Shown here: positions 26,787-35,364 of the stretch, in pieces
How the letters are laid out: each line of letters starts with the position of its first letter
How positions within the stretch are numbered: position 1 is the stretch's first letter
NCBI RefSeq assembly: GCF_047200635.1
Contig: NZ_JBJZOI010000003.1
Location: 234,580-298,579, forward strand
Direction: 5' to 3'
Length of the DNA stretch: 64,000 nt
Origin: Saccharopolyspora_C sp047200635
GTDB taxonomy: Bacteria > Actinomycetota > Actinomycetes > Mycobacteriales > Pseudonocardiaceae
Made by a program: the position numbers and the translations under genes
Notes under the pieces: generated by a model
Databases searched by the model: none
Seen by the model: the letters and a program-made list of their open reading frames with translations, nothing else
What the model was told of the DNA's origin: nothing

Positions 26787-28994
26787 TCACCCCGCGCCTC
26801 GGTCGCCGCGCAGCGCTCTGCGCGCTGCTTCGGCGATCGCGCTCTCGCCCAGCAGCACGTGCGATGCGGCCCCGCCGAGCGGGATGAAGCTGTCCGCGCT
26901 GGTGACCCGGCTGATCGATCCGGTGAACCCGCCGTCGACGAGCGCGGTCACCACCGACTCCGAGACCCCGCCCGAGCGGCGCGTCTCGTCTGCCACCAGC
27001 ACCCGGCCGCTGGCCCGCGCCGCGCCGAGCAGGTCCTCGACCGGCAGCGGGTTCAACCAGCGCAGGTCCAGCACCCGCACCGCCGCGCCCTCGGCCTCCA
27101 ACAGCCGGGCCACCCGCAGGCACCGCGGCAGGCCGTTCCCGAAGGTGACCAGCGTCAGGTCCTCTCCCGCGCCGTAGGAGCGGGCGCGCCCGATCGGCAC
27201 GTGCCCGTTCCCCGGAGCCGGGTAGGGCGCCGTCCAGGCGTTGTCGCCCGGTTCGTGCAGATCCCGTTCGTGGTACAGCGCGATGGGTTCGAGGAACACG
27301 CACACCCGGCCGTCCACCCGGGCCGCGGCGACGCAGGTGCGCAGCATCGCGGCGGCGTCGTCCGGGCGGGAGGGCGAGGCCACCACGACCCCGGGGATGT
27401 CCCGCAGCGCGGCCACCGAGTTGTCGTTGTGGAAGTGCCCGCCGAACCCCTTCTGGTACCCGTAGCCGGCGATGCGCAGGACCATCGGATTGCGGTACCG
27501 GCCGTTGGAGAAGAAGCTCAGCGTCGCGGCCTCGCCGCGCAGCTGGTCCGCCGCGTTGTGCACGTAGGCCAGGTACTGCACCTCCGGGATCGGCACCATC
27601 CCCGCCAGGCCGGCCCCCAGCGCGGTGCCGAGGACGCTCTGCTCGTCGAGCAGGGTGTCGAAGACCCGCAGGCCGCCGAAGGCGCGGCGCAACCCGCGGG
27701 TGACCCCGTACACCCCGCCCTTGCCCGCGACGTCCTCGCCGAACACGAGCGTCCCCGGATCGGTGGCCAGCGCGTCCGCCAGCGCCCGGTTGATCGACTC
27801 GGCGAGCGTGAGCGGGCCCTCGGATTCCGGCGGTTCGGAGCCGAAGTGCCGCGACCGGCCGGCCGGGACCCGCGCCGCCCGCTCGCGCACCGCGTCGGGA
27901 TCGGACCGGGCGAGGGACGCCATCACCGCTGCGCGGTCGGCGAGCTTCGGCCGCTCCAGCACCTCCTCGGCGATCCGCCCGACCTCCGCGCGGGCGCTCT
28001 CGTAGCGGTCCAGCACCTCGCCGGGGGACAGCGCGCCGCCGCGGACCAGCGCGGTGGCGGTGGCCAGCAGGGGGTCCCGGCCGTGATCGGCGAGGATCTC
28101 CGACCGCGAGCGGTACCCGGACTCCACGTCGGAGCCCGCGTGTCCCATCAACCGGACCGTGCGCAGGTGCAGCAACGCGGGCCGCTGCCGGGAGCGCACC
28201 CACTCCGCGAGCTCGGCGGCGAGCTCCAGGCAGCGGACCGGATCGTCCCCGTCCACCGCCGCGTACCCGATCGCCGGGTGGTGGGCGTGCGCCGTGCTGA
28301 TCCAATCGGGCGGGGTGCGCACGCTGATGCCGATCCCGTTGTCCTCGCACACCATCAGCAGCGGCATCGGGATCCCCCGGTGCGCGCAGTGCCCGGCCGC
28401 GTTGATCGCGCCGAGCGCGGTCGAGTGGTTCGCCGAGGCGTCCCCGAAGCTGGTCACCACCACCGGGTCCGCCGGCCACTCGTGTTCGATGCCGAGCCGC
28501 TCGGCGCGGCCCAGCGAGAAGGCCAGGCCCATCGCCCGCGGCAGGTGCGAGGCGATCGTCGAGGTCTGCGGGATGATGCCGAGCTCACCGTGCCCGAACA
28601 CCTTGTGCCTGCCCGCCGAGATCGGTTCCTCGGCCGAGGCGACCACGCCCAGCAGCACGTCCCGCAGCGGGTCCTGGTGCGGGACCTGCCCCGCTCGGCG
28701 CAGGTAGAACGCTCCCGACCGGTAGTGCAGCAGGGCGGGGTCCGTCGGGCGCAGCGCCGCGGCCACCGCCGCGTTGGACTCGTGCCCCGAGGAGCCGATG
28801 CTGTAGTAGCCGAGCCCGCGGCGGCCCAGCGATCTGGCGGCGAAGTCCAGGTGCCTGCTCCCCGCCTGGGCGTCGAACAGCGCCAGCAGCTCGTCCACCG
28901 GAACCCGGGCCGGGGCGGTGGCGGCCGGGTCCAGCGCCCCGACCGCGGAGCGGAAGTGCTCGTCGATCTCGATCCGGTCGTGGGACTGGTTCAT
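26787..28994 (-). CDS. 2-oxoacid dehydrogenase E1, fused alpha and beta subunits
   Basis: About 735 residues. The N-terminal alpha part has GSSGHESNAAVAAAL, the ThDP motif starting GDASANHS and ending CEDNGIGIS, and RLMGHAGSD. From about residue 400 a full beta part follows: LTLAESINRALADAL, GEDVAGKGGVYG, then the C-terminal transketolase fold (VRVLDLRWLNPLP). It decarboxylates a 2-oxo acid and loads the acyl group on a lipoyl E2. No E2 or E3 gene is in the window, so it must borrow them. ATG 28994 overlaps the LysR stop by 4 bp (ATGA), with AGGTGGAG upstream. Confidence 0.9.
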   Translation of the reverse strand: MNQSHDRIEIDEHFRSAVGALDPAATAPARVPVDELLALFDAQAGSRHLDFAARSLGRRGLGYYSIGSSGHESNAAVAAALRPTDPALLHYRSGAFYLRRAGQVPHQDPLRDVLLGVVASAEEPISAGRHKVFGHGELGIIPQTSTIASHLPRAMGLAFSLGRAERLGIEHEWPADPVVVTSFGDASANHSTALGAINAAGHCAHRGIPMPLLMVCEDNGIGISVRTPPDWISTAHAHHPAIGYAAVDGDDPVRCLELAAELAEWVRSRQRPALLHLRTVRLMGHAGSDVESGYRSRSEILADHGRDPLLATATALVRGGALSPGEVLDRYESARAEVGRIAEEVLERPKLADRAAVMASLARSDPDAVRERAARVPAGRSRHFGSEPPESEGPLTLAESINRALADALATDPGTLVFGEDVAGKGGVYGVTRGLRRAFGGLRVFDTLLDEQSVLGTALGAGLAGMVPIPEVQYLAYVHNAADQLRGEAATLSFFSNGRYRNPMVLRIAGYGYQKGFGGHFHNDNSVAALRDIPGVVVASPSRPDDAAAMLRTCVAAARVDGRVCVFLEPIALYHERDLHEPGDNAWTAPYPAPGNGHVPIGRARSYGAGEDLTLVTFGNGLPRCLRVARLLEAEGAAVRVLDLRWLNPLPVEDLLGAARASGRVLVADETRRSGGVSESVVTALVDGGFTGSISRVTSADSFIPLGGAASHVLLGESAIAEAARRALRGDRGAG

Positions 28995-29995
28995 GACCGC
29001 TCCACCTGCTCGTCGTGCCACCGCACGTCCACCCGGCCGTTCGGCGGGGACGTGCGCAGCGGGATCGGTTCCGGATCAGCACCGCCCCCGGCCCACAGCG
29101 CCGCCAGCTCGGCACCGGCCCGGTGCAGGCACTCCAGCGCGATCGGCAGCAGCGGATTGGTGTTCTCCTTGCGGTACAGGGTGCGCACCCGGCGTTGCGG
29201 TTGCCGTCCGGCGATCCGGGTGACGCGGACCGCGCCGCGGTCGAGCACGAGCCCCGGCAGCACGGCCACGCCCATGCCCCGTGCGACCAGGTCCCGGATC
29301 ACCGAGTAGTCGTTGCTGCGGAAGGTGATCCGCGGGACGAACCCGCTCGCCGCCGCCAACCGCACCAGCGACCGGGCTCCCGACGTCTCCCGCCGGGTGC
29401 AGATCCAGTGCTCCGCGGCGAGCTCCTGCAACGGGATCTCCGGCAGTCCCGCGAGCCGGTGCGACGGCGGGAGCACGAGCCGCAGCGGTTCGGCGACCAC
29501 GTCGTCCACCCGCAGGTCGGCCGGCCACTGCCGGGGATCCAGGTCGTACTCGAAGACCACCGCGGCGTCGAGCACCCCGTCGAGGACGCTGTCCACGACC
29601 TCGTCCGGTTCGCCCTCGTCGAGCTGGAGCTCCGCGTGCGGGCGCTGCTCGATCACCGAGGCCAGCACCCCGGGCAGGATGCGCGCGTTCGCGGTGGCGA
29701 ACCCGGCCAGCCGCAGGCTGCCCTCCTCACCGCTGACCATGGCCCGCACCTCCCGCTCCAGCGATTCGAGCGCGCCGAGGGCGTCCCGGCTGCGCTCCGC
29801 CAGGCGGGTCGCCAGGGCGGTCCTGCGGGCGCTGCGCGCGGAACGCTCGAACAGCGGTGCGCCGACGGCGCGCTCCAGCAGTGCCATCTGCTGCGAGACC
29901 GCCGAGGCGGTGTAACCGAGGACGCGCCCGGCTTCGGCGAAGGAACCGGTGCGCACGCACTCCTGCAGGGTTCGCAGGTGGATCGGGTTGAGCAC
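28991..29995 (-). CDS. LysR-family transcriptional regulator
   Basis: A 334-residue LTTR. The N-terminal winged helix reads HLRTLQECVRTGSFAEAGRVLGYTASAVSQQMALLE; the effector domain follows from about residue 90. Unusually for a LysR regulator it is not divergent from its targets but embedded in the leftward run, 6 bp after the amino acid dehydrogenase and overlapping the E1 start by 4 bp. It is therefore co-expressed with both and may be autoregulated. The GGAGGG Shine-Dalgarno of GTG 29995 lies in the last codons of the gene before it. Confidence 0.9.
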   Translation of the reverse strand: MLNPIHLRTLQECVRTGSFAEAGRVLGYTASAVSQQMALLERAVGAPLFERSARSARRTALATRLAERSRDALGALESLEREVRAMVSGEEGSLRLAGFATANARILPGVLASVIEQRPHAELQLDEGEPDEVVDSVLDGVLDAAVVFEYDLDPRQWPADLRVDDVVAEPLRLVLPPSHRLAGLPEIPLQELAAEHWICTRRETSGARSLVRLAAASGFVPRITFRSNDYSVIRDLVARGMGVAVLPGLVLDRGAVRVTRIAGRQPQRRVRTLYRKENTNPLLPIALECLHRAGAELAALWAGGGADPEPIPLRTSPPNGRVDVRWHDEQVERS

Positions 29996-30001
29996 CGGTG
30001 A

Positions 30002-31177
30002 TCACCCTCCCGCGCGGGCAGGTTCGGGTTCCGGACGAGCCACCCGGCCGCGCAGTTCCATCGCGGCGCGCACCCGCTCCTGAGCGATCGCCAGCGCGGC
30101 GGCGCGCGGGTCGACGCCCCGCTCCTGCGCGGAGCGCAGCACCAGCAGCGTGTTGGCGTGGCAGCGCTCCGCGACCTCCTCCAGGATCCGCCCGGGGGCC
30201 GGGCGGAACGCCGAACGCCGCGAGTCCATGGCGAATCCGGCCGCGATCGCGCCCCCGGCGTTGGCGATGAAGTCCGGCACCACCGTGACGCCCCGGGCGG
30301 CCAGGGCGGCGCGCGCCCCCGGCGTCGTCGGCAGGTTCGCACCCTCCACCACGAAGTCGGCGCGCACCCCGGCTGCGACGCGCTCACCGAGCACGTCCTG
30401 CCCGGCGGCGGGGATCAGGACGTCGCAGTCCACCAGCAGCTCCTCGCCGCGCTCCAGGCGCGTGACCCCCGGTGCGCCGAGCACGCAGCGATCGCCGATC
30501 TCGGCCCGGCGGTCCAGCCACCACGGGACGTCCAGCCCACCGGGATCGTGCACACCGCCATCCACGGTGGACAGGGCGACGACGCGGGCGCCGAGCTCGT
30601 GCAACCGGCGGGCGGCGGCGGCACCGACCGCGCCGAAGCCCTGGATCGCGATCCGCACCCCGGCCACCGAGCGGCCCCGCAGCTCCAACGCGGCCCGCAG
30701 CGCGGCGGCGACGCCGTGCCCGGTCACGCCGAGCTCGTCGTAGGGCACCCCGCCGAGCACCTCCGGCACGCCCACCGCGGCACCGCGGTCCCCGAGCTCG
30801 TCCTGGATGATCGCCGCGTCCCGCTCGGTCATGCCCATGTCCAGCCCCGCCACGTAGCTGGCCGGGATCTGGTCGGCGAGACCGCGGGCGAAGGCGCGCA
30901 CGATCCGCTCCTTGTCGGGAGCGGCGGGGTCGGCCGCGATGCCCGCCTTGGCGCCGCCGTGGAACAGGTCCGCGGCCGCCCACTTCCACGTCATGACCCG
31001 GGCCAGCCGGGCGACCTCGGCGACGTCGAGCGTCGGGCTCATCCGGATGCCGCCCTTGCCGGTGCCGCGCGCGGTGTTGTCGATCACCAGCACGCCGCGC
31101 ATCCCGGTTCGGGAGTCGGACACGCAGACGATCTTCTCGGGGCCCCACTCGTCGATCGACTGCAACGGATCGTTCAC
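30002..31177 (-). CDS. Glu/Leu/Phe/Val dehydrogenase family protein (1 of 2)
   Basis: A 391-residue NAD(P)-dependent amino acid dehydrogenase. The substrate domain shows GKGGIRMSP, KWAAADLFHGGAKAGI with the catalytic Lys, and DMGMTERD; the Rossmann part has IQGFGAVGAAAARRL and EGANLPTTP. It interconverts an L-amino acid and its 2-oxo acid with ammonia. GTG 31177, with GGAGG 7 bp upstream, is preferred to the Pro/Arg-rich extension reaching 31303. Context suggests deamination of the amino acid formed by the upstream ALDH; the specificity is not readable. Confidence 0.88.
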   Translation of the reverse strand: MNDPLQSIDEWGPEKIVCVSDSRTGMRGVLVIDNTARGTGKGGIRMSPTLDVAEVARLARVMTWKWAAADLFHGGAKAGIAADPAAPDKERIVRAFARGLADQIPASYVAGLDMGMTERDAAIIQDELGDRGAAVGVPEVLGGVPYDELGVTGHGVAAALRAALELRGRSVAGVRIAIQGFGAVGAAAARRLHELGARVVALSTVDGGVHDPGGLDVPWWLDRRAEIGDRCVLGAPGVTRLERGEELLVDCDVLIPAAGQDVLGERVAAGVRADFVVEGANLPTTPGARAALAARGVTVVPDFIANAGGAIAAGFAMDSRRSAFRPAPGRILEEVAERCHANTLLVLRSAQERGVDPRAAALAIAQERVRAAMELRGRVARPEPEPARAGG

Positions 31178-31345
31178 GGCTGCCTCCAGCGTTGGTCCGG
31201 TGGGTCGGGTGCGAACCGGCCGGGGACGCGCGGGTCCTGGCCGGGGCGGCCGAGGTTCCGGCCGTGGCGCGCACGGAGCGCGCGTGCACCGGTGGGGGTG
31301 CACCAGGGGCCGACCGCCGCGGTGGGCGCTCGGGCGGGGACCGGG

Positions 31346-32488
31346 TCAGACGAGGTTGCGCTCCGGGCGCCGGGCCGCCCGCTCGAAGCGCCCCACCCCC
31401 AGTCCGCTCACGTCCACCGGTGGTGGCCGCTCCAGGACCAGGTCGCGCACCACTTCGCCGACCGCGGGGCTCTGCAGGAAACCGTGCCCGGAGAACCCGG
31501 TCGCGTACACGAAGCGGCGCAACCCCGCAGCGGTGCCGATGAGCGCGTTGTGGTCCGGGCTCAGCTCGTAGAACCCGGCCCAGCGGTGCGCAGCCCCGAC
31601 CGAGTCCAGCGCCGGTGCCCGAGCCGAAACGGCGGCGGCGAGGGAGTCGAGCCACCCGTCGTCGACGTGCGGGTCCGTGCTCTCGACCGGGTCCGGCATC
31701 CCCATCAGCAGTCCGGGCCCCTCCTCGTGGAAGTAGAAGCCGGTGCCGAAGTCGATGGTGAACGGCAGCCGTTCCGGGAGGTCCGCGACCGGTTCGGTCA
31801 CCAGGACCTGCCGACGCAGCGGGCGCACCGGGAGGTCGACCCCGGCCATCGCTCCCACCTCCGCCGACCAGGGGCCGGCCGCGCAGACCACCGTCGACGT
31901 CGCGATCCGACCGGAGCCGGTGCGCACCGCGGTGATCTCACCGCCGCTGACCTCGATGCCGGTGACCGCGCAGCGCCGTTGGATCGTCGCGCCCCGCCGG
32001 CGGGCCCCGGCGGCGAAGCCCTGCACCACCGACTCGGGGGTGCAGTGCCCGTCGGTCGGGGAGAACGCCGCCGCGAGGACGCCGTCCAGCGACACCAGCG
32101 GGCAGAGCTCACCCGCCTCCCGCGCGGTGAGCATCCGGCTCGGCACCCCGAGCCCGTTCTGCGTCCGCACGGACTCCTCGAAGGCCGCCACGTCCGCCGG
32201 GTCGGAGAGCAGGAAGAGGTAGCCGTTCCTGCGCAGGTCGATCTCCCATCCCGGGCGGTCGGCGAACTGCTCGAAGACGCGCAGGCTGCGGGCGCCCAGT
32301 TCGATGTTGACCGGGTCGGAGAACTGCGCCCGCACCCCGCCGGCCGCCTTGCTGGTGCTGCCCGATCCGAGTTCGTCGCGTTCGAGCAGGAGCACCTGGA
32401 CTCCCGCTTCGGCCAGGTGGAAGGCGATGGAGGTGCCCACCGCCCCACCGCCGATCACGACGACCTCGGCCCGGTCCGGCGGGGTCAC
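31346..32488 (-). CDS. FAD-dependent amine/amino acid oxidase (DAO; sarcosine/pipecolate oxidase-like)
   Basis: A 380-residue DAO-family flavoenzyme. The N-terminal FAD site is VVVIGGGAVGTSIAFHLAEAG...LLLERD, with GSTSKAAGGVRAQF near residue 45 and a C-terminal second nucleotide motif GFSGHGFLQSPAVGEVV. Members include SoxB, monomeric sarcosine oxidase, L-pipecolate oxidase and glycine oxidase. GTG 32488 overlaps the ALDH stop in a GTGA arrangement, so the two are translationally coupled. Sarcosine/dimethylglycine oxidation is an alternative given the betaine genes 20 kb away. Confidence 0.85.
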   Translation of the reverse strand: MTPPDRAEVVVIGGGAVGTSIAFHLAEAGVQVLLLERDELGSGSTSKAAGGVRAQFSDPVNIELGARSLRVFEQFADRPGWEIDLRRNGYLFLLSDPADVAAFEESVRTQNGLGVPSRMLTAREAGELCPLVSLDGVLAAAFSPTDGHCTPESVVQGFAAGARRRGATIQRRCAVTGIEVSGGEITAVRTGSGRIATSTVVCAAGPWSAEVGAMAGVDLPVRPLRRQVLVTEPVADLPERLPFTIDFGTGFYFHEEGPGLLMGMPDPVESTDPHVDDGWLDSLAAAVSARAPALDSVGAAHRWAGFYELSPDHNALIGTAAGLRRFVYATGFSGHGFLQSPAVGEVVRDLVLERPPPVDVSGLGVGRFERAARRPERNLV

Positions 32489-34068
32489 GTCGTCCCACCC
32501 AGCTCGGGCGGCAACCGGTAGCCCCGGTCCGGTTCGACGGTGGCCACGTCCATCTGCGCCTTCTGCAACTTGCCGGAGAAGTCCCAGTTCAGCGACTGCC
32601 AGCGGGTGAACTGGTCGAGCACCCAGATCCCGGACTGGCGGCTGCCGTTGCCGGAGCGGCCGTTGCCGCCGAAGGGCAGGTGCGCCTCCGCTCCGGAGGT
32701 CGAGTTGTTCACGCTGACCATGCCCGCCCTGGTGCCCTGCCGGAACCGGAAAGCGGTGGCGGGGTCCGTGGTGTAGACGGCCGCCGAGAGACCGTAGCCC
32801 GGCGCGTCGCCCAGCTCGATCGCCTCGTCCAAGTGCTCGAAGGTGCTCACCCCGACGATCGGCCCGAAGGTCTCCTGGGCGAACACGTGGTCCTCCGGAC
32901 GCAGCCCGTCCAGCAGGACCGGGTGGTAGAACAGCCCGGCCTCCGGATCGCCCCGGAACCCGGCGCGGGGGGCCGCGGAGCTGATCCGGCCCACCGACTC
33001 CGAACCGAGCACGGTGTGGTGGTCGGCGATGGTGCCCAGCACGGCTTCGAAGCCGTCCGCGAACTTCTGGTCCAGCAGCGGCCCGTACAGCACGTCCCCG
33101 GTGGGGTCGCCGATGGCGGCGGACCGCAACGCCCGGTCCAGCCGGGCGACGAACTCGTCGTGCACGTCCCGGTGCACGATCAGGTTGCCCAACGAGGTGC
33201 ACCGCTGCCCGGCCGTCCCCCAGCCCGAGAACAGCGCGCCCTCCACCGCGAGGTCGAGATCGGCGTCCGCGGCGACCACCATCGGGTTCTTCCCCCCGAG
33301 CTCCAGGCAGGGGCTCTGGGCGTACCGGCCGCACAGCTCGCCCACGCGGGAGCCCACCGCGCTGGAGCCGGTGAAACCGACCTTGTCGACCAGACCCTCC
33401 CGCAACGCCGCTTCCAGGCCGGTGAAGGTGTCTTCACCGTCGGCGTACACCAGGTTCAGCACGCCTTGCGGAACACCGGCGCGCCAGGCGAGCTCGGCGA
33501 CCGCGCGAGCGGCCGCCGCCGCGTACTCGGCCGGCTTCCACACCACCGCGTTGCCGCACAGCAGCGCCGGCACCAGGTACCAGGACGGCACCGCCACCGG
33601 GAAGTTCCCCGCGGTGATCACCACCGCGACGCCCACGGGCACCCGGAAGGTGAACAGCTGCTTGTCCGGCATCTCCGACGGGACCGTCTGGCCGTAGAGC
33701 CTCCGACCCTCGCCGAGGAAGAAGTCGCAGGTGTCGACGATCTCCTGGACCTCGCCGAGCGCCTCGGCGTAGGGCTTGCCGATCTCACTGGTCACCAGCC
33801 GCGCCAGCGATTCCTTGTTCGCCTCCACGAGCCTGCCGAGCTCGGCGATCACCCGGCCGCGCACCGGCGCCGGCACCTGCGCCCACTCGCGCTGCGCGGT
33901 GCGGGCTGCGCGCGCCGCGTCCGGCACCGCCTCCGGACCGCCGAGCCGCACCCGCGCCACGACCTCGTCCAGCCGAGCGGGATTGCGCGACACGTACTCG
34001 CCGGATCCGGCTCCGGGGGCGGCCTCGCGGGAGCCTGCCCCGATCACCGAACTCACCGTCGTCGACAC
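32485..34068 (-). CDS. Aldehyde dehydrogenase, ALDH7/aminoadipate-semialdehyde-like
   Basis: A 527-residue NAD(P)-dependent ALDH. Catalytic Cys is C290 in GTAGQRCTS; the general base lies in ELGGKNP. The C-terminus, with NNSTSGAEAHLPFGG, GSRQSG and later QKAQ, parallels the antiquitin C-terminal pattern (SGAE, GRESG, ending LAQ), unlike ordinary ALDHs. Antiquitin oxidises aminoadipate semialdehyde. GTG 34068 has AGGTGG 6 bp upstream; frames extending to 34551 are Arg/Ser-rich and unlikely coding. First gene of the leftward run. Confidence 0.85.
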   Translation of the reverse strand: MSTTVSSVIGAGSREAAPGAGSGEYVSRNPARLDEVVARVRLGGPEAVPDAARAARTAQREWAQVPAPVRGRVIAELGRLVEANKESLARLVTSEIGKPYAEALGEVQEIVDTCDFFLGEGRRLYGQTVPSEMPDKQLFTFRVPVGVAVVITAGNFPVAVPSWYLVPALLCGNAVVWKPAEYAAAAARAVAELAWRAGVPQGVLNLVYADGEDTFTGLEAALREGLVDKVGFTGSSAVGSRVGELCGRYAQSPCLELGGKNPMVVAADADLDLAVEGALFSGWGTAGQRCTSLGNLIVHRDVHDEFVARLDRALRSAAIGDPTGDVLYGPLLDQKFADGFEAVLGTIADHHTVLGSESVGRISSAAPRAGFRGDPEAGLFYHPVLLDGLRPEDHVFAQETFGPIVGVSTFEHLDEAIELGDAPGYGLSAAVYTTDPATAFRFRQGTRAGMVSVNNSTSGAEAHLPFGGNGRSGNGSRQSGIWVLDQFTRWQSLNWDFSGKLQKAQMDVATVEPDRGYRLPPELGGTT

Positions 34069-34411
34069 CGTGGTCCACCTCTTCCTCGTCCGTGCGGGCT
34101 GTTGCGACATCGGTTCTGCGGGATCGACCGTCCACCGGGCGTGCGACACCGCTGCGGCGCGGGGCGATGGTGCCCGGGGCCGCGGGTCAGGGGCTGCTTC
34201 GGAAGGATCGGCTGCACTGGCGCAACCGGAGTCGAGGCCCACGGTAACCGCGCAGCAGTTCGAACCGTGAGCATCAGAAGAGTGAAATCCTGGGGTTCTG
34301 TGCAACAGAGATGCTGTTGCTCGCCGAGGACCGGTTCCGCGATCCGCCGTTCCCGTGCCAGGTTGCTCGTGCACCGATCGCGGAGGCCGACGCCGGAGCG
34401 GGAGGACGAAC
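34069..34411. other. 343-bp divergent control region (ALDH / cyclodeaminase)
   Basis: Separates the leftward catabolic run from the rightward cyclodeaminase gene. GC is lower around 34,260-34,325, where an inverted repeat (34302-34320) lies. Both promoters should be here, but I cannot place -35/-10 boxes with confidence. Confidence 0.5.
34302..34320. promoter_or_regulatory. Candidate operator, perfect inverted repeat
   Basis: GCAACAG and CTGTTGC separated by 5 bp (AGATG) form a perfect 19-bp dyad about 90 bp before the cyclodeaminase ATG. The size and position suit a dimeric regulator; the LysR protein of the same island is the obvious candidate. Confidence 0.45.
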
Positions 34412-35347
34412 ATGATCTGGACCGATGCGGACGTGACCGCCGCGCTGGACCTGGACGCGGCGATCCGCTCGCAGCGGATGGCGTTCGAAGCGCTCGCCTC
34501 CGGCCGGGCCCGCCTCGCCCCGAAGGTCTCCGCGCCGAGCGGCACCGGCACCGCGCTGGGCTACCTCGGCACGCTCTCCGCCGAGCACGGCGCGGTGAGC
34601 AAGCTCGTCGCGGCGCACCCCGGCAACGCCGAGCTGGGTCTGCCCGCGATCTCGGCGACCGTGCTCGTGCTCGACCCGCGCGACGGTTCGCTGCGCGCCG
34701 TGCTCGAGGGCACGGCGCTGACCGAACTGCGCACCGCCGCGGGCAGCGCCGTCGCGATCGACGCGCTGGCCCCCGGCTCGGCCGCCGAACTCGCCGTGCT
34801 GGGCACCGGCGTGCAGGCCCGTGCGCACGTGCGCGCGATAGCCCGCGTGCGCGCACTGCGAGCGGTCCGGATCCACGGCCGGAACCCGCGGCGCGCCCGT
34901 GCGCTGGCCGCCGAGCTCGCGGCCGAGCTCGACCTCGACGTCCGCCCCGCCGGGACCGCGGAACGGGCGCTGCGCGGTGCCGAACTGGTCGCGGCCTGCA
35001 CGCTCAGCGCCGAACCGGTCGTCCACGCCGAACTCCTCGAACCCGGCGCCACGGTCGTGACGGTGGGCAGCTACGAGCCGCACCGCCGGGAGGTCGACGA
35101 CGAGCTCGTCCGGCGCGCCGACCTGCTGGTGGTGGACGATGTGGACACCGCCGCCGGGCACGCGGGCCCGCTCGTGCGGGCGATCGAGCGCGGCGAGCGG
35201 GAGCGCGGGCAGCTCCGGGCGCTCGGCGAGGTGCTGCTCGGCAGGGCGCCGGGGCGCACCCGCGCGGAGCAGCTCGTGCTCTACACCAGCGTCGGCATCG
35301 GCGTGCAGGACGCCGCGGCCGCGCACGCCGTGCTCGGGACCTTGTGA
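34412..35347 (+). CDS. Ornithine cyclodeaminase / mu-crystallin family (ketimine reductase-like)
   Basis: A 311-residue OCD/CRYM-family protein. It has the dimerisation/substrate N-half (LAPKVSAPSGTGTALGYLGTL, GSLRAVLEGTALTELRTAAGSA) and the Rossmann motif VLGTGVQARAHVRA at about residue 130, followed by IHGRNPRRA and TVGSYEPHRREVDDEL. Family reactions include ornithine to proline, N-alkyl amino acid oxidation and reduction of cyclic ketimines such as piperideine-2-carboxylate. GGGAGGAC precedes ATG 34412. Divergent from the ALDH-oxidase run. Confidence 0.87.
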   Translation: MIWTDADVTAALDLDAAIRSQRMAFEALASGRARLAPKVSAPSGTGTALGYLGTLSAEHGAVSKLVAAHPGNAELGLPAISATVLVLDPRDGSLRAVLEGTALTELRTAAGSAVAIDALAPGSAAELAVLGTGVQARAHVRAIARVRALRAVRIHGRNPRRARALAAELAAELDLDVRPAGTAERALRGAELVAACTLSAEPVVHAELLEPGATVVTVGSYEPHRREVDDELVRRADLLVVDDVDTAAGHAGPLVRAIERGERERGQLRALGEVLLGRAPGRTRAEQLVLYTSVGIGVQDAAAAHAVLGTL

Positions 35348-35364
35348 GGACCTGAGGGGGAGGG

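Noticed and set aside
31346..32488. Sarcosine oxidase beta subunit for betaine breakdown
   Set aside because: No SoxA, SoxG, SoxD or dimethylglycine demethylase genes are adjacent, and the gene is coupled to an aldehyde dehydrogenase. Kept only as an alternative.
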